Assembly: GCA_026770025.1 (NCBI GenBank)
Contig: JAMXDE010000011.1
Location: 1,116,001 to 1,180,000 of the forward strand
Direction: 5' to 3'
Length of the DNA stretch: 64,000 nucleotides
From: Craspedostauros australis
Taxonomy: Eukaryota; Bacillariophyta; Bacillariophyceae; Mastogloiales; Achnanthaceae
Within the stretch, counting starts at the first letter, position 1; every line of letters begins with the position of its first letter. Made by a program: the position numbers and the translations under genes. The notes beneath the pieces are model-generated. The model ran no database searches. It was not told the DNA's origin and saw only the letters and a program-made list of their open reading frames with translations. This document shows positions 20,511-31,323 of this stretch, piece after piece.

Positions 20511-22778
20511 TTATGAACTTCCATTATTTTTAATGAGGCCGAACATTCCGTTCCGCGGAGACGATGTCGTTCTTGCGTCTGTCATTCCCGATTCTGATCG
20601 AGGCGATGGAGTTGGCGACCGTATGGCCAAAGGACCGTGGTACATCTGATGCGCCAACACACCGATGAGACGGCAGAAGGTGAAGATGCCAAGTCCCATC
20701 GTGACGCCGAGCAAGCCAAAGCGCTCTGGCAGGAATTGCAGCGACGCAATGAAGCTCAACGTGGCGATGATAATGTTGATGGCGAGATGCACGAAGCTCC
20801 CCGTCCCGATCATGATGCCTTCGCCGACCATGACCAGGCCATTGAGCACCTGGAGACAGCTGGAGACGGTGGCCGGCAACTTGGCGGCGGCGCGGACTTC
20901 CGGCAACGGGCTGCTCTTCATGATGCCCGGCAGCAGGATCAGTTGCAGCACGCCCACGCCGACACCGAAGATCAATCCCCAGCGCATCAGGTTGCGCACG
21001 GCGGCCTTTGCGTAGGCGGTGCCGCCCACGTGCTTCTTTTGCTGTTCATCGTAGCGTTCCACCATGACGTTCGGCACGATGGTCTGCGCGACCATGCTGA
21101 GTGCACCCAGCGTGATGCCCCCGAGCTGCGTCGTTTGCATGATGATGGCGTGGGCAGCGGCCGAGATGCCGGTGTCGTCGATCGACTGGATGACGCGCGC
21201 CACCATGAGGAAGGAGATGTTGAACGCGACGCTGCGGATTTGCAGGGCCATGCCGCCCTTCAGGACAGGCGCCATGGAGGAGATGGAGGGCAATCGCCAA
21301 AGTTTGGACCATGTGATGAGCTTCCGTCTGAGCAGGATGAAGAGGTAGGCGGAGGCGCTGGCGACTTCGGCTGTGAGGGTCGCCATGGCGGCACCCTTCA
21401 CTCCGAAACCGGCCACGTGGATGAGCAGTGGGTCAAGGAGCAGCGTGAAGGTGTTGGCGCACACAGCGATCTTGACGCCGCTCTTGATGTCCATAATGCC
21501 GCGCAGTGCCGAAAATCCAACGAAGCTGATCATCATGGGGAGGAAGGAGAAAGCTCGGATTCTCAGGTACGGTCTCGCCACCGTCAAGGCCGGTGCTCCG
21601 ACTGGATTGAGCGAGAGGTTGTAACGTATAATAGTTGCCAGGGTCATTTTCGTTTTCATTGTAATAAACATTGTGGTCGTCACCATTGCCGTCGGTTGGG
21701 GTGTGGTTCATAATATACATGCGTGTTTTCCACAAGAGGGCAGATGAGTGGGTGAGTGAGTCAGTTTCGGATACTCTGTGAGGTTGTGATGCTAGTGTTC
21801 TGTTTGCATAGATGGGATTGGTGCATGATAGCGCAAAAGGCAAATAGAAAGATGCCGCAAAGGAAAACGGATGACGCGACAAAATGACACAGAAAGGAAT
21901 GGCGGAAGAAAGCGAACGATCAATGACTCACCCTTGAGGATGGAACCAAGCGCCTTCTCCGGGTTGAAGAACATGAACATGGAACCACTGACGGCAATCA
22001 TCGAGCTTATGACCAAGGCCTGGCAGATCGCTTCCTGCGTGCCCTCCGTGTCTCCGCTGGCGTGGCGCTTGGAGACGATCGTCGCGGTGACGGCGGGCAG
22101 AAAGGAGAAGATCCAGAAGCTGGAGGAATACACCTGGTTGGCTGCTGCCTGTCCCGCCACCGCCAACGCATCACCAAGGCGGTTGACCCAGAAGAGATCC
22201 AGAGCGGAGACCAGCGGGTTGATGGCAAATGTTGCCATCATCGGCAGCAGCAGCTTGAAGAGGCTGCTGTTCATTTCCGCGATCCTGCTGCTGTCGATGG
22301 CAGACGAATGCTGCGTTCGCGATGGCTGCGATTGGTTGTGCTGCTGGTGCTGTCTCAGCAATCCGAATTGGCCGCCTCTGTTGTAATTCTCGTTGTTTGC
22401 CGTTGACGGCGCGGCAGTCGGTGCTGCAGATGCTGCGCTACCCTCGCCTCCAATACCTCTCTGGGATGATTCTCTGTTGAACGACGGAAACGCAAATGGT
22501 GGCGATTCATTGTCGGTTTGACTCTTTCCATTCCTGCTGTCGTTGCCGGCCGCATTCCGTATCCTGTGCGTCGTTTCCGGTTTCGTATCATTCGGCACTG
22601 TGGAGTTGGAGCTCTTTTTGTCGAATCTGTACATCTTCACTTCGCCGATTGATGGTGTCTTCGCTGTCTGTTGGATTCCCATTCGTCTGGATTTCGGTTG
22701 GCTGCTGCATTCCACGCAGTGCAGACTTGCCAGCAGGGCAAGCACACTGAGCATCGATCGTCCTCTCTTCATTGTCAT
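20511..22778 (-). CDS. MATE family efflux transporter
   Basis: Exons 22778-21932 and 21601-20511 join across a 330-nt intron (CTCAAGG|GTGAGT, AATCCAG|TCGG), giving 645 aa. An N-terminal hydrophobic segment (MLSVLALLASLHCVECSS) looks like a signal peptide. A roughly 140-residue disordered Ser/Asn/Gln region follows. The MATE core begins near residue 170 with LFKLLLPMMATFAINPLVSALDLFWVNRLG, the usual first-helix signature split here for length, and about 12 hydrophobic segments follow to near residue 610. The second exon continues in register with RIRAFSFLPMMISFVGFSALRG, as in plant and bacterial MATE/DinF-type proteins. These transporters export organic cations, flavonoids or hormones in exchange for H+ or Na+. 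The substrate here is unknown. The long N-terminal extension resembles plastid or secretory targeting, but no F-starting transit motif is visible. Confidence 0.9.
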
Positions 22779-23951
22779 CTTTGTCTGTGCTTGGTATGGT
22801 CGAGTTGTTGGTTGAGTTGGCTTGTCTCGACTTCACTTGGGTATTGCTGACTGTCGTCTGGTTATTCTGTTTATGACGATGACGGATGCGATTGTTGTGA
22901 AAGTAGGACAACAGTGCTTTGTTTGTGATGGGCTCTGAGCTTTGTCCTTCTCCGTCTTCCACGTCGTCACTGAATTGGGTTGAGTTGGTGATGGCCTGGT
23001 TGGAATTGTGTCGCTTTGTAGCTGTAGCTGTTGTTGTTGTCGTTGATGTTGTTGCGTCGATGATGATGCCAATCGTGTTGCTGGCCCTTGCAGTTGGTGA
23101 TGATGGATGAGTCACTCGCAGGAGCTTCTGTGGTCGATTTCTTCTTTCGCTTCCCTGACGACTCAGACATCTCCAAGGACAGGAAGCTCAATTTGTGAGT
23201 GTTGACGAGCTGCACTGCAGAACGATGCCTGTGCTCAGAATACAATCACTCTACGACTGCAAGCAGCCTCGTCAGGAACCGGACAGAACCATCGTGGATG
23301 ATGCAGACCGCCACAGAACCCTCTCTGATTCTGCCACGGGTAGCGACATCGGCCGCATCAGCAGCTGCGGAACTCCGTTTCTTCATCATCACCCAAAAAA
23401 GTGGCGTGTGCGTCTTCCCTGAGTTGGTCGACCCGTGTTTTCTGGATGACGTTTTTTGGTTGGGTGTTGCAGCCCCAGTCTTTCCAAGATCGAAAATGTA
23501 TACTATCAGAACAATATATTCAATTTCAGTGGTCGATCTAGTCAATATTGTATCCAATACAATATACTACAATTATGGGGCATTATAAGAAACAAAGAAC
23601 AAACAACACAGAGCACACCAAATTTTGGATGAATCTGTGACCGTTGACCATGGCAGCGATCTTGCGTTGCTGGTCTTGTTGCTGTTGGTGTTGTTGGTGT
23701 TGTTGGTGGTGGTGTTCGGATCTGTTCGTTTCTCTGTTCGTCCTGGTCTCTCTTCTCTCGACACCTCCTTGATACTCAAATGAGTTCATGGGATTCGCTC
23801 GCGTACCCGTACGATCTATTATACTCTGTTCCATTTGCACAAGCACAAGCATCGATCATACTGGTGCCCAAGGCAGAGCAGCAAAAGAGGAAATTCTGGA
23901 GTGAATTGAGATCAGATTTCTGATTGCGGAATTGCGAAAGAGGAACGCAGA
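22779..23951. other. Divergent promoter region between MATE and GOLD-domain genes
   Basis: This 1.17-kb head-to-head interval holds an AT-rich perfect inverted repeat, ATATTGTAT / ATACAATAT with a 3-base spacer, at 23545-23565. A CTATTATA element lies near 23816 and triplet-rich (CAA/ACA sense for the minus gene) leader sequence at 22960-23060. A short basic ORF (MSESSGKRKKKSTTEAPAS) opens on the minus strand near 23170 but has no supporting context. Confidence 0.5.
23545..23565. repeat. AT-rich perfect inverted repeat in divergent promoter
   Basis: ATATTGTAT (23545-23553) and ATACAATAT (23557-23565) flank CCA. The arms match perfectly. The repeat could form a cruciform or be a dimeric protein binding site. 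It is followed by ACTACAATTATG. Confidence 0.7.
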
Positions 23952-25784
23952 ATGACTGAAGAGACATCGAACAGCAGCAAGCCAAAGTCGCCGCCGACAA
24001 CCGGAACAGCGGCCGCGGTGCGACCTGCTGCCTCCACACCTGCATCGGGCGCGAGTGCGGGGACCGCCACAGCCGAGAAGAAGACGGCAAGCCCAAGCAG
24101 CGCCCAGCCGGCTGCAACCGGAACGAGCGAAGGGGTGACCAAGCCTGCAACATCAGCGCCTCCCAAACCAAAACCAAAGGCGCCTCCCGCAGAAAAGCCA
24201 GTTATCCCGGCAGCCGTCAAAACAGAATCGCGGCTCTCCCATACGAATGCGGACGCCGGCAAGGAACTGACCAAGGCCGTCAAGGATGGCAGGATCAACG
24301 AGACGGACATCCGCGCATGCCGCGCGATTTTGAAAGAACATGCCGCGTTGAAGGCCAAGGTGGACAAGCTCAAGTCCCTGCTGGGCCGTTCGGCGCAGGC
24401 GCAGCGTGAATCCAAGATCGATCTCGAAGCCACCCAGAAGCGTTTGCATCAGGCGATCAAGGAGATCGAGAAGCTGACGCAACGGCTCGACAAGATTCAG
24501 AGTCGGCCCACACACAGTGAGTGCGCCGCTTTTGTGTTGCAACATCACGGCATGTATGGCATCTACATGGATCGCAGGATCACTGTTACCTTTCATGGCT
24601 GTGCTGCTGCTTGACGGCGTTGTCATCCTCGACAATTGCGTTCGGTTGATGATCAAATCAGTGACGCAGTACCATACTAACCCATGCTTTGTGTTGACTT
24701 CTCTTTGCATATGTCATAACATGAAACCATACTGCATCTATTCAAAACAACCAAATCAAACGATGACGCCCCTGCAGTGGATTTGCTCATGGACTTCCAA
24801 ACGAACTTCGACAAGGCGCTGCTCAGCGTTGGACAGACCGGCGGCGAGGATACGGCTCCAACAACGGAGACGTCGAAGTCATCATTGGAGGCACCGCTGC
24901 AGCAACCGGCGACGTCGGCCCTCGATTCCATGCTCATGCAGGAACTTGGAGAATCGAAGGAGCGAATTGACAAGCTGGAATCGTTGAACTCCACCCTGTC
25001 GGCACGGTGCATCCAGCTGGAGGCCAGCGTCAAGACGAGCCACGCCGAGCGCGATGATGCACGCAAGGACATCTCGAGGTACCAAATGGAGATCAAGCTC
25101 GCGCAGATGGAGGCCGAGCAGGCGACGAGGGCCTTGCATGACAAGGTTGCCTCGCTGGAGGAGATGCAGATGGAGATCGATTTGGTCACGAAGGCAAATG
25201 CCAAGGCGAATGTCAGAGCAGCCAGAGGCGCGGAGGCCGCCAACTCCTCCAAGACGGATCGCGAGAAGATCATTCAGCTGGAGGCGCAGGTGCAGGCCTT
25301 GAAGGAATGGGCGCTTGCCAGTGCGGAGTCCAAGAGGCTCATGCAGGAGAAGGTCACTATGTTGGAGAACAAGCTCCGAAAGAACCAGAACAGATCCAAC
25401 GCCAACGAGACGGAGAACATACTATTCAAGAAGAGCGGTTCGTTGGTCATTGGTGCCGGAGATATGGGCAACATCATCGTCGAGCTCGGTGAGCATGCCC
25501 AGTCCGTGGACATCCGATTCGTCGTGCTGCGGTGGAAGTTCGACTTCACGCCGGCAGAGCTCACGATCGATTTCAACATACTGAAGGGCAAGTGCAGCAC
25601 GGCGGCGGAGCAGAAGAAGGCAGACTTTCTGGTCAAGGACAGGGTGGTCAAGTCCGGCGCAGGCGGTGAAACGGAAGGCGCATTCAACTATGACAACGCA
25701 TGCACTCTGTTGTGGTCCAACAAAAAGTCGTGGGTCCGACCAAGGACCGTGAAGTTCGCGATCGATGTGATTGCTCTGAAGTAG
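23952..25784 (+). CDS. Coiled-coil protein with C-terminal GOLD domain
   Basis: Exons 23952-24516 and 24778-25784 join across a 261-nt intron (CACACA|GTGAGT, CCTGCAG|TGG), giving 523 aa. Residues 1-90 are Ala/Pro/Lys-rich and disordered. Residues about 100-185 and 230-395 have long heptad patterns with few prolines (KEHAALKAKVDKLKSLL, DKLESLNSTLSARCIQLEAS). The last 120 residues read SGSLVIGAGDMGNIIVEL, DIRFVVLRWKFDF, ADFLVKDRVVKSGAG and CTLLWSNKKSWVRPRTVKF, the strand order and W-x-N...SW signature of a GOLD domain as in p24, ACBD3 and Sec14-like proteins. GOLD domains act in Golgi and lipid traffic. The long coiled coil suggests a golgin-like tether in the cytosol, which is inference. No signal peptide is present, unlike p24 proteins. 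Confidence 0.85.
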
Positions 25785-26190
25785 GTATCGTACGTGCTTC
25801 ATGGTGGTGACGAATTTGTAGAGAGGATCTGTGGCATTCTAATACTCATTGAGGACATGCAACGTTGCTCTTGAAGATGTTATGCAACGATCGGTTTAAG
25901 CACGGTCGCAAGCAGAACTGTGCTCTTTCATATAAGGTAATAGATTGCCAATGATTGCAACACGCATTGCGTGCAACATGTTCAGGCGCAGAGTAGGTCA
26001 GTTGCTGTGGGCGCTTGCCGTCCAGCAATTTGGAAGTGAGATCTTGCAATCGCCAAACTCGTTGCTATCCACTGCCAACCGTATGCGCTTGTACATTTCT
26101 ACGCTGTCAATGCTGTGCTTAGCAGAGTAATTGTGGTTGCGCATGTACTCTAGAGAGCGAGAAAGCTCGCGCACTCAGCGTGCTGGGCTC
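25785..26190. other. Convergent 3' interval
   Basis: This 406-bp stretch between two converging stop codons has no coding signal. A small perfect stem, GCGAG/CTCGC with a 4-base loop, lies near 26157-26170, close to the 3' end of the minus-strand gene. Confidence 0.5.
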
Positions 26191-27328
26191 TTACATCTCG
26201 CCTCTGGCAGCCCCCGATCGGTCCTTCTTCCAGGAAGTTCCACCAACGCTGCTGATGCATGGTGCCTTGCCGATGTATGGGAAGTCGTCCACACGAACGG
26301 CATCCAAACAAAATTGAGCGACATCGGCACGTGTGATGCTACCGGCCTCACCATCAATGACGTTGACGATGCCGGTTGGTGGCTCCACGGTCAGTCCTCC
26401 TGGACGCACGATGCAGTAATCCAGCCCGCTGCTGGCGACGGCTGCCTCCTGGTTGTTCTTGTCGGTGAAGATCTTCTTCATGGCGGTCCACATGAGGACC
26501 TTGAAGAAGAAGGGTGCCTGGTTCTCAGAATCGCCGGCACCGATGGAGGTGACGACCGCCAAGCGCTTGACATCGTTCTCCTTCATGCATTCGATGATGT
26601 TGTTGGTACCATCCGTGAGCATGGTCTCACCGACATCCTTCGTCTTTCCACCAAGCGCGACGATGACACCGTCGATCTTACCTGCCTGGAAGACCTTCTC
26701 CACATCGGACTTTTTGGTGACATCCCCCCCGATCATGGTCAATGTGGGTGCCTCGAATGGCTCTCCGGCCTTGGCGCCACCGGATCCAGCTGGCACGACG
26801 AGATTGGATGGGTTTCTGCAGAGCTCATGTTGCGTGGGTACATGTAAGTACGTTAATCGTGCATGGGTGGGGCGTTGGATTGCGTGAGTGTTTGATCTTT
26901 GCGGTGCGACGATGGGAATGCCAATCATCGAACAAATTGGCAGTGGCTGATCTTTGGGCGAAAGGGACGACTTCATTTGCCCCACCGAATCATACCATGC
27001 CAGGCCAGGCGGTACAACACCATGCTCTCTCAAGAGCGACATCGCATCTATCTTCCACAGGAGGTCATGGAGCAATGGTGCTCCCATATGAAGCCATTTC
27101 AAGCACTCGTTGCAACAGACAGAGGTAGGAAGGAAACCTGGTATTCTATGATACATTGGGACCCACCCATGATTCTCACCTTGTCAATCCAACGACGTTG
27201 TCTCCCTCCTGCACGGCCTGGTAGACACATTCGGAGGCAGTCAATCCAGAGGCACCGAACACGGCGACTGTGAAGGCATCGGCCGCAGCCATGACCGACA
27301 GGATGGTTGCAATTCGGAGGAACATCAT
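26191..27328 (-). CDS. Atypical short-chain dehydrogenase, NAD(P)H-binding (NmrA/BLVRB-like)
   Basis: Exons 27328-27180 and 26815-26191 join across a 364-nt intron (TTGACAAG|GTGAGA, TCTGCAG|AAACCC), giving 257 aa. MMFLRIATILSVMAAADAF is a signal peptide. The Rossmann fold begins directly after it with TVAVFGASGLTASECVYQAV, whose GASGLT is a variant of GxTGxxG. It continues with GDVTKKSDVEKVF, GVIVALGGKTKDVG, LAVVTSIGAGDS, DYCIVRPGGLT and ITRADVAQFCLDAV. This matches the NAD(P)H-binding family that includes biliverdin reductase B, Tic62-like and NmrA-like proteins. The usual YxxxK pair is not evident, as in other atypical SDRs. The signal peptide suggests an ER, plastid-envelope or secreted location. 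It is head-to-head with the derlin gene. Substrate unknown. Confidence 0.88.
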
Positions 27329-27586
27329 GGTGGAGTGCTGGAGTTCGAGCTGTGCAAGGTGTGATTTGTATTTTGTGATGTTACAGTGCATGCACCTATG
27401 GTAGGAAGAATTGATCGGATCCATTCAGCACCCAACCACACAAACCACACAAACAGAGACAGAGGAAAGCAACAGTCATCGCGACTTCTCCTTCGTTCGA
27501 TTTGGTGAGCTGTTTTCGATGATGGCAGAGGGCGAATCCAGATGAAAACCAAACCGATCCGAATCCTTTTCTTGTGTGCATCTCTG

Positions 27587-27594
27587 TGACGTCA
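27587..27594. promoter_or_regulatory. TGACGTCA palindrome (bZIP/CRE-type site)
   Basis: A perfect TGACGTCA in the 670-bp interval between the SDR start (27328, minus) and the derlin start (27999, plus), 259 bases from the former. It is immediately followed by CGTAGG. Confidence 0.6.
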
Positions 27595-27939
27595 CGTAGG
27601 TGGTCGAGTGAGTCATTCATGCCAGGTGGAACCTCTTACTTCACTTCATCTTCACCAACACACAAAAATGCGCATCCACAGCAAGACACACGAAAACGAC
27701 CACGAACTCGAATCGAGTACGTTTCTGGTGGCCATCACGACAGGTCTCCCCAAAGCCGCAACAATCGCCACGCCGTCGCACATCCACACAATCAGGGAGG
27801 CAATACGAATGCTCCACGCTGCAAACAAACCCATTACTCTGCTGCAGCATCCTCCATTCCATTATCCCATCGTCTTTCCCCTTTCCGTGTGGAAGAGGCA
27901 TCCATTTGAGAAGCAATACGTACACACCAATACCACATC

Positions 27940-27967
27940 ACATCGCATCACATCACATCACATCATA
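27940..27967 (+). repeat. CATCA pentanucleotide repeat in derlin leader
   Basis: Tandem CATCA/CATCG units end about 30 bases before the derlin start codon. The same unit recurs in the leader of the DUF6824 gene, again in sense orientation. Confidence 0.75.
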
Positions 27968-27998
27968 CGAGCAATTACGACAACATAATCGACTGATC

Positions 27999-29033
27999 AT
28001 GAAGCTCATCTCGAAGAACACGGCCGGCGTGTTGACGTTGGCATGCGCAGCGAGCATTGCGGATGCGCGATCCGCTGGTGCGAGCACGAGCGCAGTCGCT
28101 GCTGCCCCAATGACATTCGTTCCCAGAGAAACAAGCCAGTCTTTGGAGGCCCTGTTGGCCTTGCGTGGCGGTGCCAAGCGAAAGTCCAAGTCAAAATCGC
28201 GATCCGCATCCCTAGCCAGCCTTGGCAGCAAGAAGGCATCTTCGGCAAAAGGCAAGAAGACTGCAACTGGCAAGAGAAAAGTGACTGGATCGAAGAAGGA
28301 CGACGACTCCAAAAAGAAAGAATCCTCCTCGCTTGACTTCTTGCAGAAGATGCAGCCAATCACGAAAGGATACGTCATCATGGTCGGCATTGTCACAGTG
28401 GTTGGAATAGCGCTCGGAGAGGAGATGGCGCAGTCTGTCATGGCACTGGATCCAATGAGGATCATTTACGGTATGGAGGTCTGGAGAATCGTTACGGCCG
28501 CGTCCTTCCTCGGCAAGCCCAGCATCTCATGGCTGCTGAGCGGCTACTACCTCTACGAGCACGGTTCCAACCTGGAACGCCTCTACGGACCGGCGCAATT
28601 CCTCGTCTTCCTCCTGACGCAGGTCAGCCTACTCACCGTCCTCAGCATGATGTTCGGCATGCCGTTCTTCGCATCCTCCATGGTCACCTCCATGCTGCAC
28701 GTGCTCAGCCGCATCACACCCAAGATGGAGGTCAATTGGCTGATTTTCAAAATCCACTACTACTTGCTGCCGCTGGCATTGATGGCGACGGACGTGCTGC
28801 AGGCCGGAAACTTGTCCGCGGGCCTGCCGCATGTGCTCGGTATGCTGTCGGGTCACTTCTACTTCTTCCACAAGACCATCTGGCCCAAGACCGGCGGCGA
28901 GGACTGGTTGAATGCACCGGACTTCATGGTCCAGCGGTTGGATCCCGATGCCAGCAAGAAGGCCGGCAAGGAATCGGTCAACAAGGCGCTCAAGTCAAGG
29001 CAGAAAAGAAAGGGCAAGGCTTTGGGCAAATAG
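27999..29033 (+). CDS. Derlin (Der1-like) with signal peptide and basic extension; possible plastid ERAD-like (SELMA) form
   Basis: Single exon, 344 aa. The first about 23 residues (MKLISKNTAGVLTLACAAS) look like a signal peptide. A Ser/Ala/Lys-rich stretch follows (residues 25-115) with ALLALRGGAKRKSKSKS. The derlin core starts near 120: ITKGYVIMVGIVTVVG, DPMRIIYGMEVWRIVTAASF, ISWLLSGYYLYEHGSNLE, then several membrane helices and LGMLSGHFYFFHKTIWP. Derlins are rhomboid-fold pseudoproteases that help extract proteins across the ER membrane. Ordinary derlins have no cleaved signal peptide. In algae with red secondary plastids, a second set (sDer1) carries bipartite targeting and forms the SELMA importer of the periplastid membrane. 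The extension here, without Phe at the likely cleavage site, fits periplastid targeting, but that is inference. Shares a divergent promoter with the SDR gene. Confidence 0.85.
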   Translation: MKLISKNTAGVLTLACAASIADARSAGASTSAVAAAPMTFVPRETSQSLEALLALRGGAKRKSKSKSRSASLASLGSKKASSAKGKKTATGKRKVTGSKKDDDSKKKESSSLDFLQKMQPITKGYVIMVGIVTVVGIALGEEMAQSVMALDPMRIIYGMEVWRIVTAASFLGKPSISWLLSGYYLYEHGSNLERLYGPAQFLVFLLTQVSLLTVLSMMFGMPFFASSMVTSMLHVLSRITPKMEVNWLIFKIHYYLLPLALMATDVLQAGNLSAGLPHVLGMLSGHFYFFHKTIWPKTGGEDWLNAPDFMVQRLDPDASKKAGKESVNKALKSRQKRKGKALGK

Positions 29034-29550
29034 GATGCTCTCTACTTGCGCAGTAGCAAATAGGAGGAACGAGAGACATGATGGAGGTGAGGCTTGTCGT
29101 GGCGGTCACAGAGATCCGATCTCGACGAAGCGTGCGGTCTGATCAACGAGTTTGAAGATGTTTGGGTAGACCATTGCTTTGAAGTTGACTTGACCATGGA
29201 ACGCTGTGGCTTGGCCGGTATGGAATGAACAGTGAACTGATGGAGGGCATCCGTACGCGGCGACAAAGATTTGTTTGCACTTTGATGATGACGATGATGA
29301 TCACCCACGATCAGTGGTGCCGGAATGTGGACGCATCGACATGGAAACAGGCGACGGGCATATTCCATTGCTACGCACGATCTCCTCCCACAAAAAGATT
29401 CCAACCTCCTTTCCGGCACTCAAAATAACCTTTCAGTGCACCACTGTTTCACTTAACAAACGTCTCCCCGCTCATCTTCTCTGGCCTTACGTGTAAGAAT
29501 AAGTGCTCGTCGGAATTGTGTGGTAATAGCGTTGTCTACTTTCTCTCTCT
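29034..29550. other. Convergent 3' interval
   Basis: This 517-bp stretch between the derlin stop and the end of the DUF2993-like gene has no recognisable gene. A CT tract lies at 29541-29552, just beyond the stop of the minus-strand gene. Confidence 0.5.
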
Positions 29551-30945
29551 CTAAAACTCAATCCCAGCTGAAGGAAACTTGACGACGCGAATCTTCAGCG
29601 CCAGCATGACGCTTGGTTCTTGCCCCTTCGATGTTATCATGAGGTCATCGAACTTCAAGAACGTCCCATCCAGTTCAAATTCCATTTGATTGAAAAATGT
29701 GGCGACCAATTCGCTCAGTTCCGATGTCAACACCATGACATCCTCAGGTCTAGTTTCTGCCACAGATGTTGTGGCTGACGACGCCGCATCCTCCTGCAAT
29801 TCTGCTTGGACCACGGCGTTGCCAGGCGTCGTGCCACGTTGCAAGCTGAATTTCCATTTCTGTCCTTCATAGTCACCAAAGAAACGAATGGCGTTACGCT
29901 GCGCATCGACGAAGGCTCCGTCCTTGAGGAACACCAGCTGTCCCTTTCCTGATGCCCGGGGTGGCCGAAGCAGCGGGTGCGTGATGAAATTCCCAAAATC
30001 TGTCCCGGTCATCGCGATGAGCGCCTTGCCGTTGGCTGTGTACGATGTGAGAAGAGGTGTGCATATTTGACGGCGTTGAGTTGGCAACGTGTGAGATCAC
30101 ATGCAATTGAATGACCTACTTGGGGTTGCAACACTCAACTCTTGGCATTGTTTGCCAGTGGTGTAAAATACTATATAGAATAATGGAGTCGAGTAGTACA
30201 TTGTGCAATCCCCTCTCTTGCTACAACACGGCCACCATCAACGATGAAAACAACCAACTGATCTGCATGATTGGACAACTCCATGCCCTTTTGTGATCAT
30301 CCAATCACTCCATCGCAGCTTCCATTCGTTTGGACGCTGGTGTAATTGCAGGGTAGCATCATAGGAGAGTAGCACGGGCACTCTGCAATGGAGTCGATAG
30401 AACACTCCCACTCATCCATCGACGTCAAACTCAAGCACTCTGTTGAGGACAGGTTGTCGCAGCATGTGCAAGTATGTACCTTCTTTCGTGAGCACGATCT
30501 TTTGCTTGGCAAGGATGCGCCCGAAATCCAATTCGCAGGTTTCCACCGTCGCCTCGATGGCCCGACACGTAAGATTCAAGCTGCTGCGCCAACCACGGCC
30601 CTTGACGGTGACAGGGCCAACATTGCCGCGCAGGAACTGGACCGGGTCCATGGTGACATCGCACTCGACCTGCGTTTGGTCCTTCAGACGGAGCTTGAGA
30701 GCGATGACGGCGAGCTGTGAGATGAGGTTGGATGTAATGCCGCCTGCGGTCGACGGTGGCTGGATTCGACCGGCGTTCAATGCTGTCGTCGTCGTCGTCG
30801 TCGTCGTCGTCGTTGCATGCTTGGACTTGTGCGAGGGGATGATGAAGGCATCCGCAGTGAATGCCGAAGTTGATATCGTCGACACGAATGCCAAGGTCAA
30901 TGCCAATGCCACCGTCAATCTCAGTGCAATCGGAGTGATTGCCAT
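29551..30945 (-). CDS. DUF2993/LmeA-like lipid-binding protein, predicted plastid
   Basis: Exons 30945-30480 and 30035-29551 join across a 444-nt intron (AAAGAAG|GTACAT, TACACAG|CCAACG), giving 316 aa. MAITPIALRLTVALALTLAF begins a signal peptide ending near STSAFTADAF, after which IIPSHKSKHA and a ten-threonine tract form a transit-like region. The body opens with GGITSNLISQLAVIALKLRL and continues with VECDVTMDPVQFLRGNVG, VKGRGW, CRAIEATVETCELDFGRIL and later beta-rich segments ending FDDLMITSKG and ALKIRVVKFP. This is the pattern I associate with DUF2993 proteins of cyanobacteria, plastids and actinobacteria (LmeA), which bind anionic phospholipids. An in-frame ATG 22 codons upstream is possible, but the one chosen gives the cleaner signal peptide. 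Divergent from PGRL1. Confidence 0.75.
30785..30815 (-). repeat. ACG trinucleotide repeat encoding poly-Thr
   Basis: The plus strand shows about ten GTC/GTCGTC units. On the minus strand they are ACG codons, giving a ten-residue threonine tract in the transit region of the DUF2993-like protein. Nearly all codons are identical, so this is a recent or unstable microsatellite. Confidence 0.85.
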
Positions 30946-31250
30946 CTTCGATAATGTTCTTGAAGTCATCAAGAGTGTCATCGAGTAGAGTGTAGCAGAT
31001 GACACGAGCACCGTTTGCTCTCTTGTTCTTGTTTGAGATGTGATGTGCGTTTACACACGAGTTCGTTCACGCCGTCATACGAAGATGGCGACTGTTCCAC
31101 CCATCATCGCCTCCTGTGATGGATGTGGTGGTCGTTGTTGTGTTTTTCCTCCGTGTTTTTCTTTTCTCGCAAAATCGTGGAAGGAAGTTGAAGTGTGTGC
31201 GTTTAGTCACGCACGCTCCACACGGGATTGTGGATGTGAATCTGCTTGCA

Positions 31251-31258
31251 TGACGTCA
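31251..31258. promoter_or_regulatory. TGACGTCA palindrome, first of a pair
   Basis: A perfect TGACGTCA in the divergent interval between the DUF2993-like gene (start 30945) and PGRL1 (start 31807). A second copy lies 65 bases further right. Confidence 0.6.
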
Positions 31259-31315
31259 CCGTATCTGGTTGGATTGGTTTGTGTCGCATGCACGACGCGT
31301 GGCCCTTCGCTATGC

Positions 31316-31323
31316 TGACGTCA
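31316..31323. promoter_or_regulatory. TGACGTCA palindrome, second of a pair
   Basis: A perfect TGACGTCA, 65 bases from the first copy and 484 bases upstream of the PGRL1 start codon. A GTGACGTG half-type site follows near 31351. Confidence 0.6.

Noticed and set aside
20637-21713. Long plus-strand open frame (358 codons) rich in His, Asp and Gly.
   Set aside because: It is antisense to the MATE transporter exon, whose third-position C/G bias keeps the mirrored frame open. Composition is typical of a shadow and no domain is recognisable.
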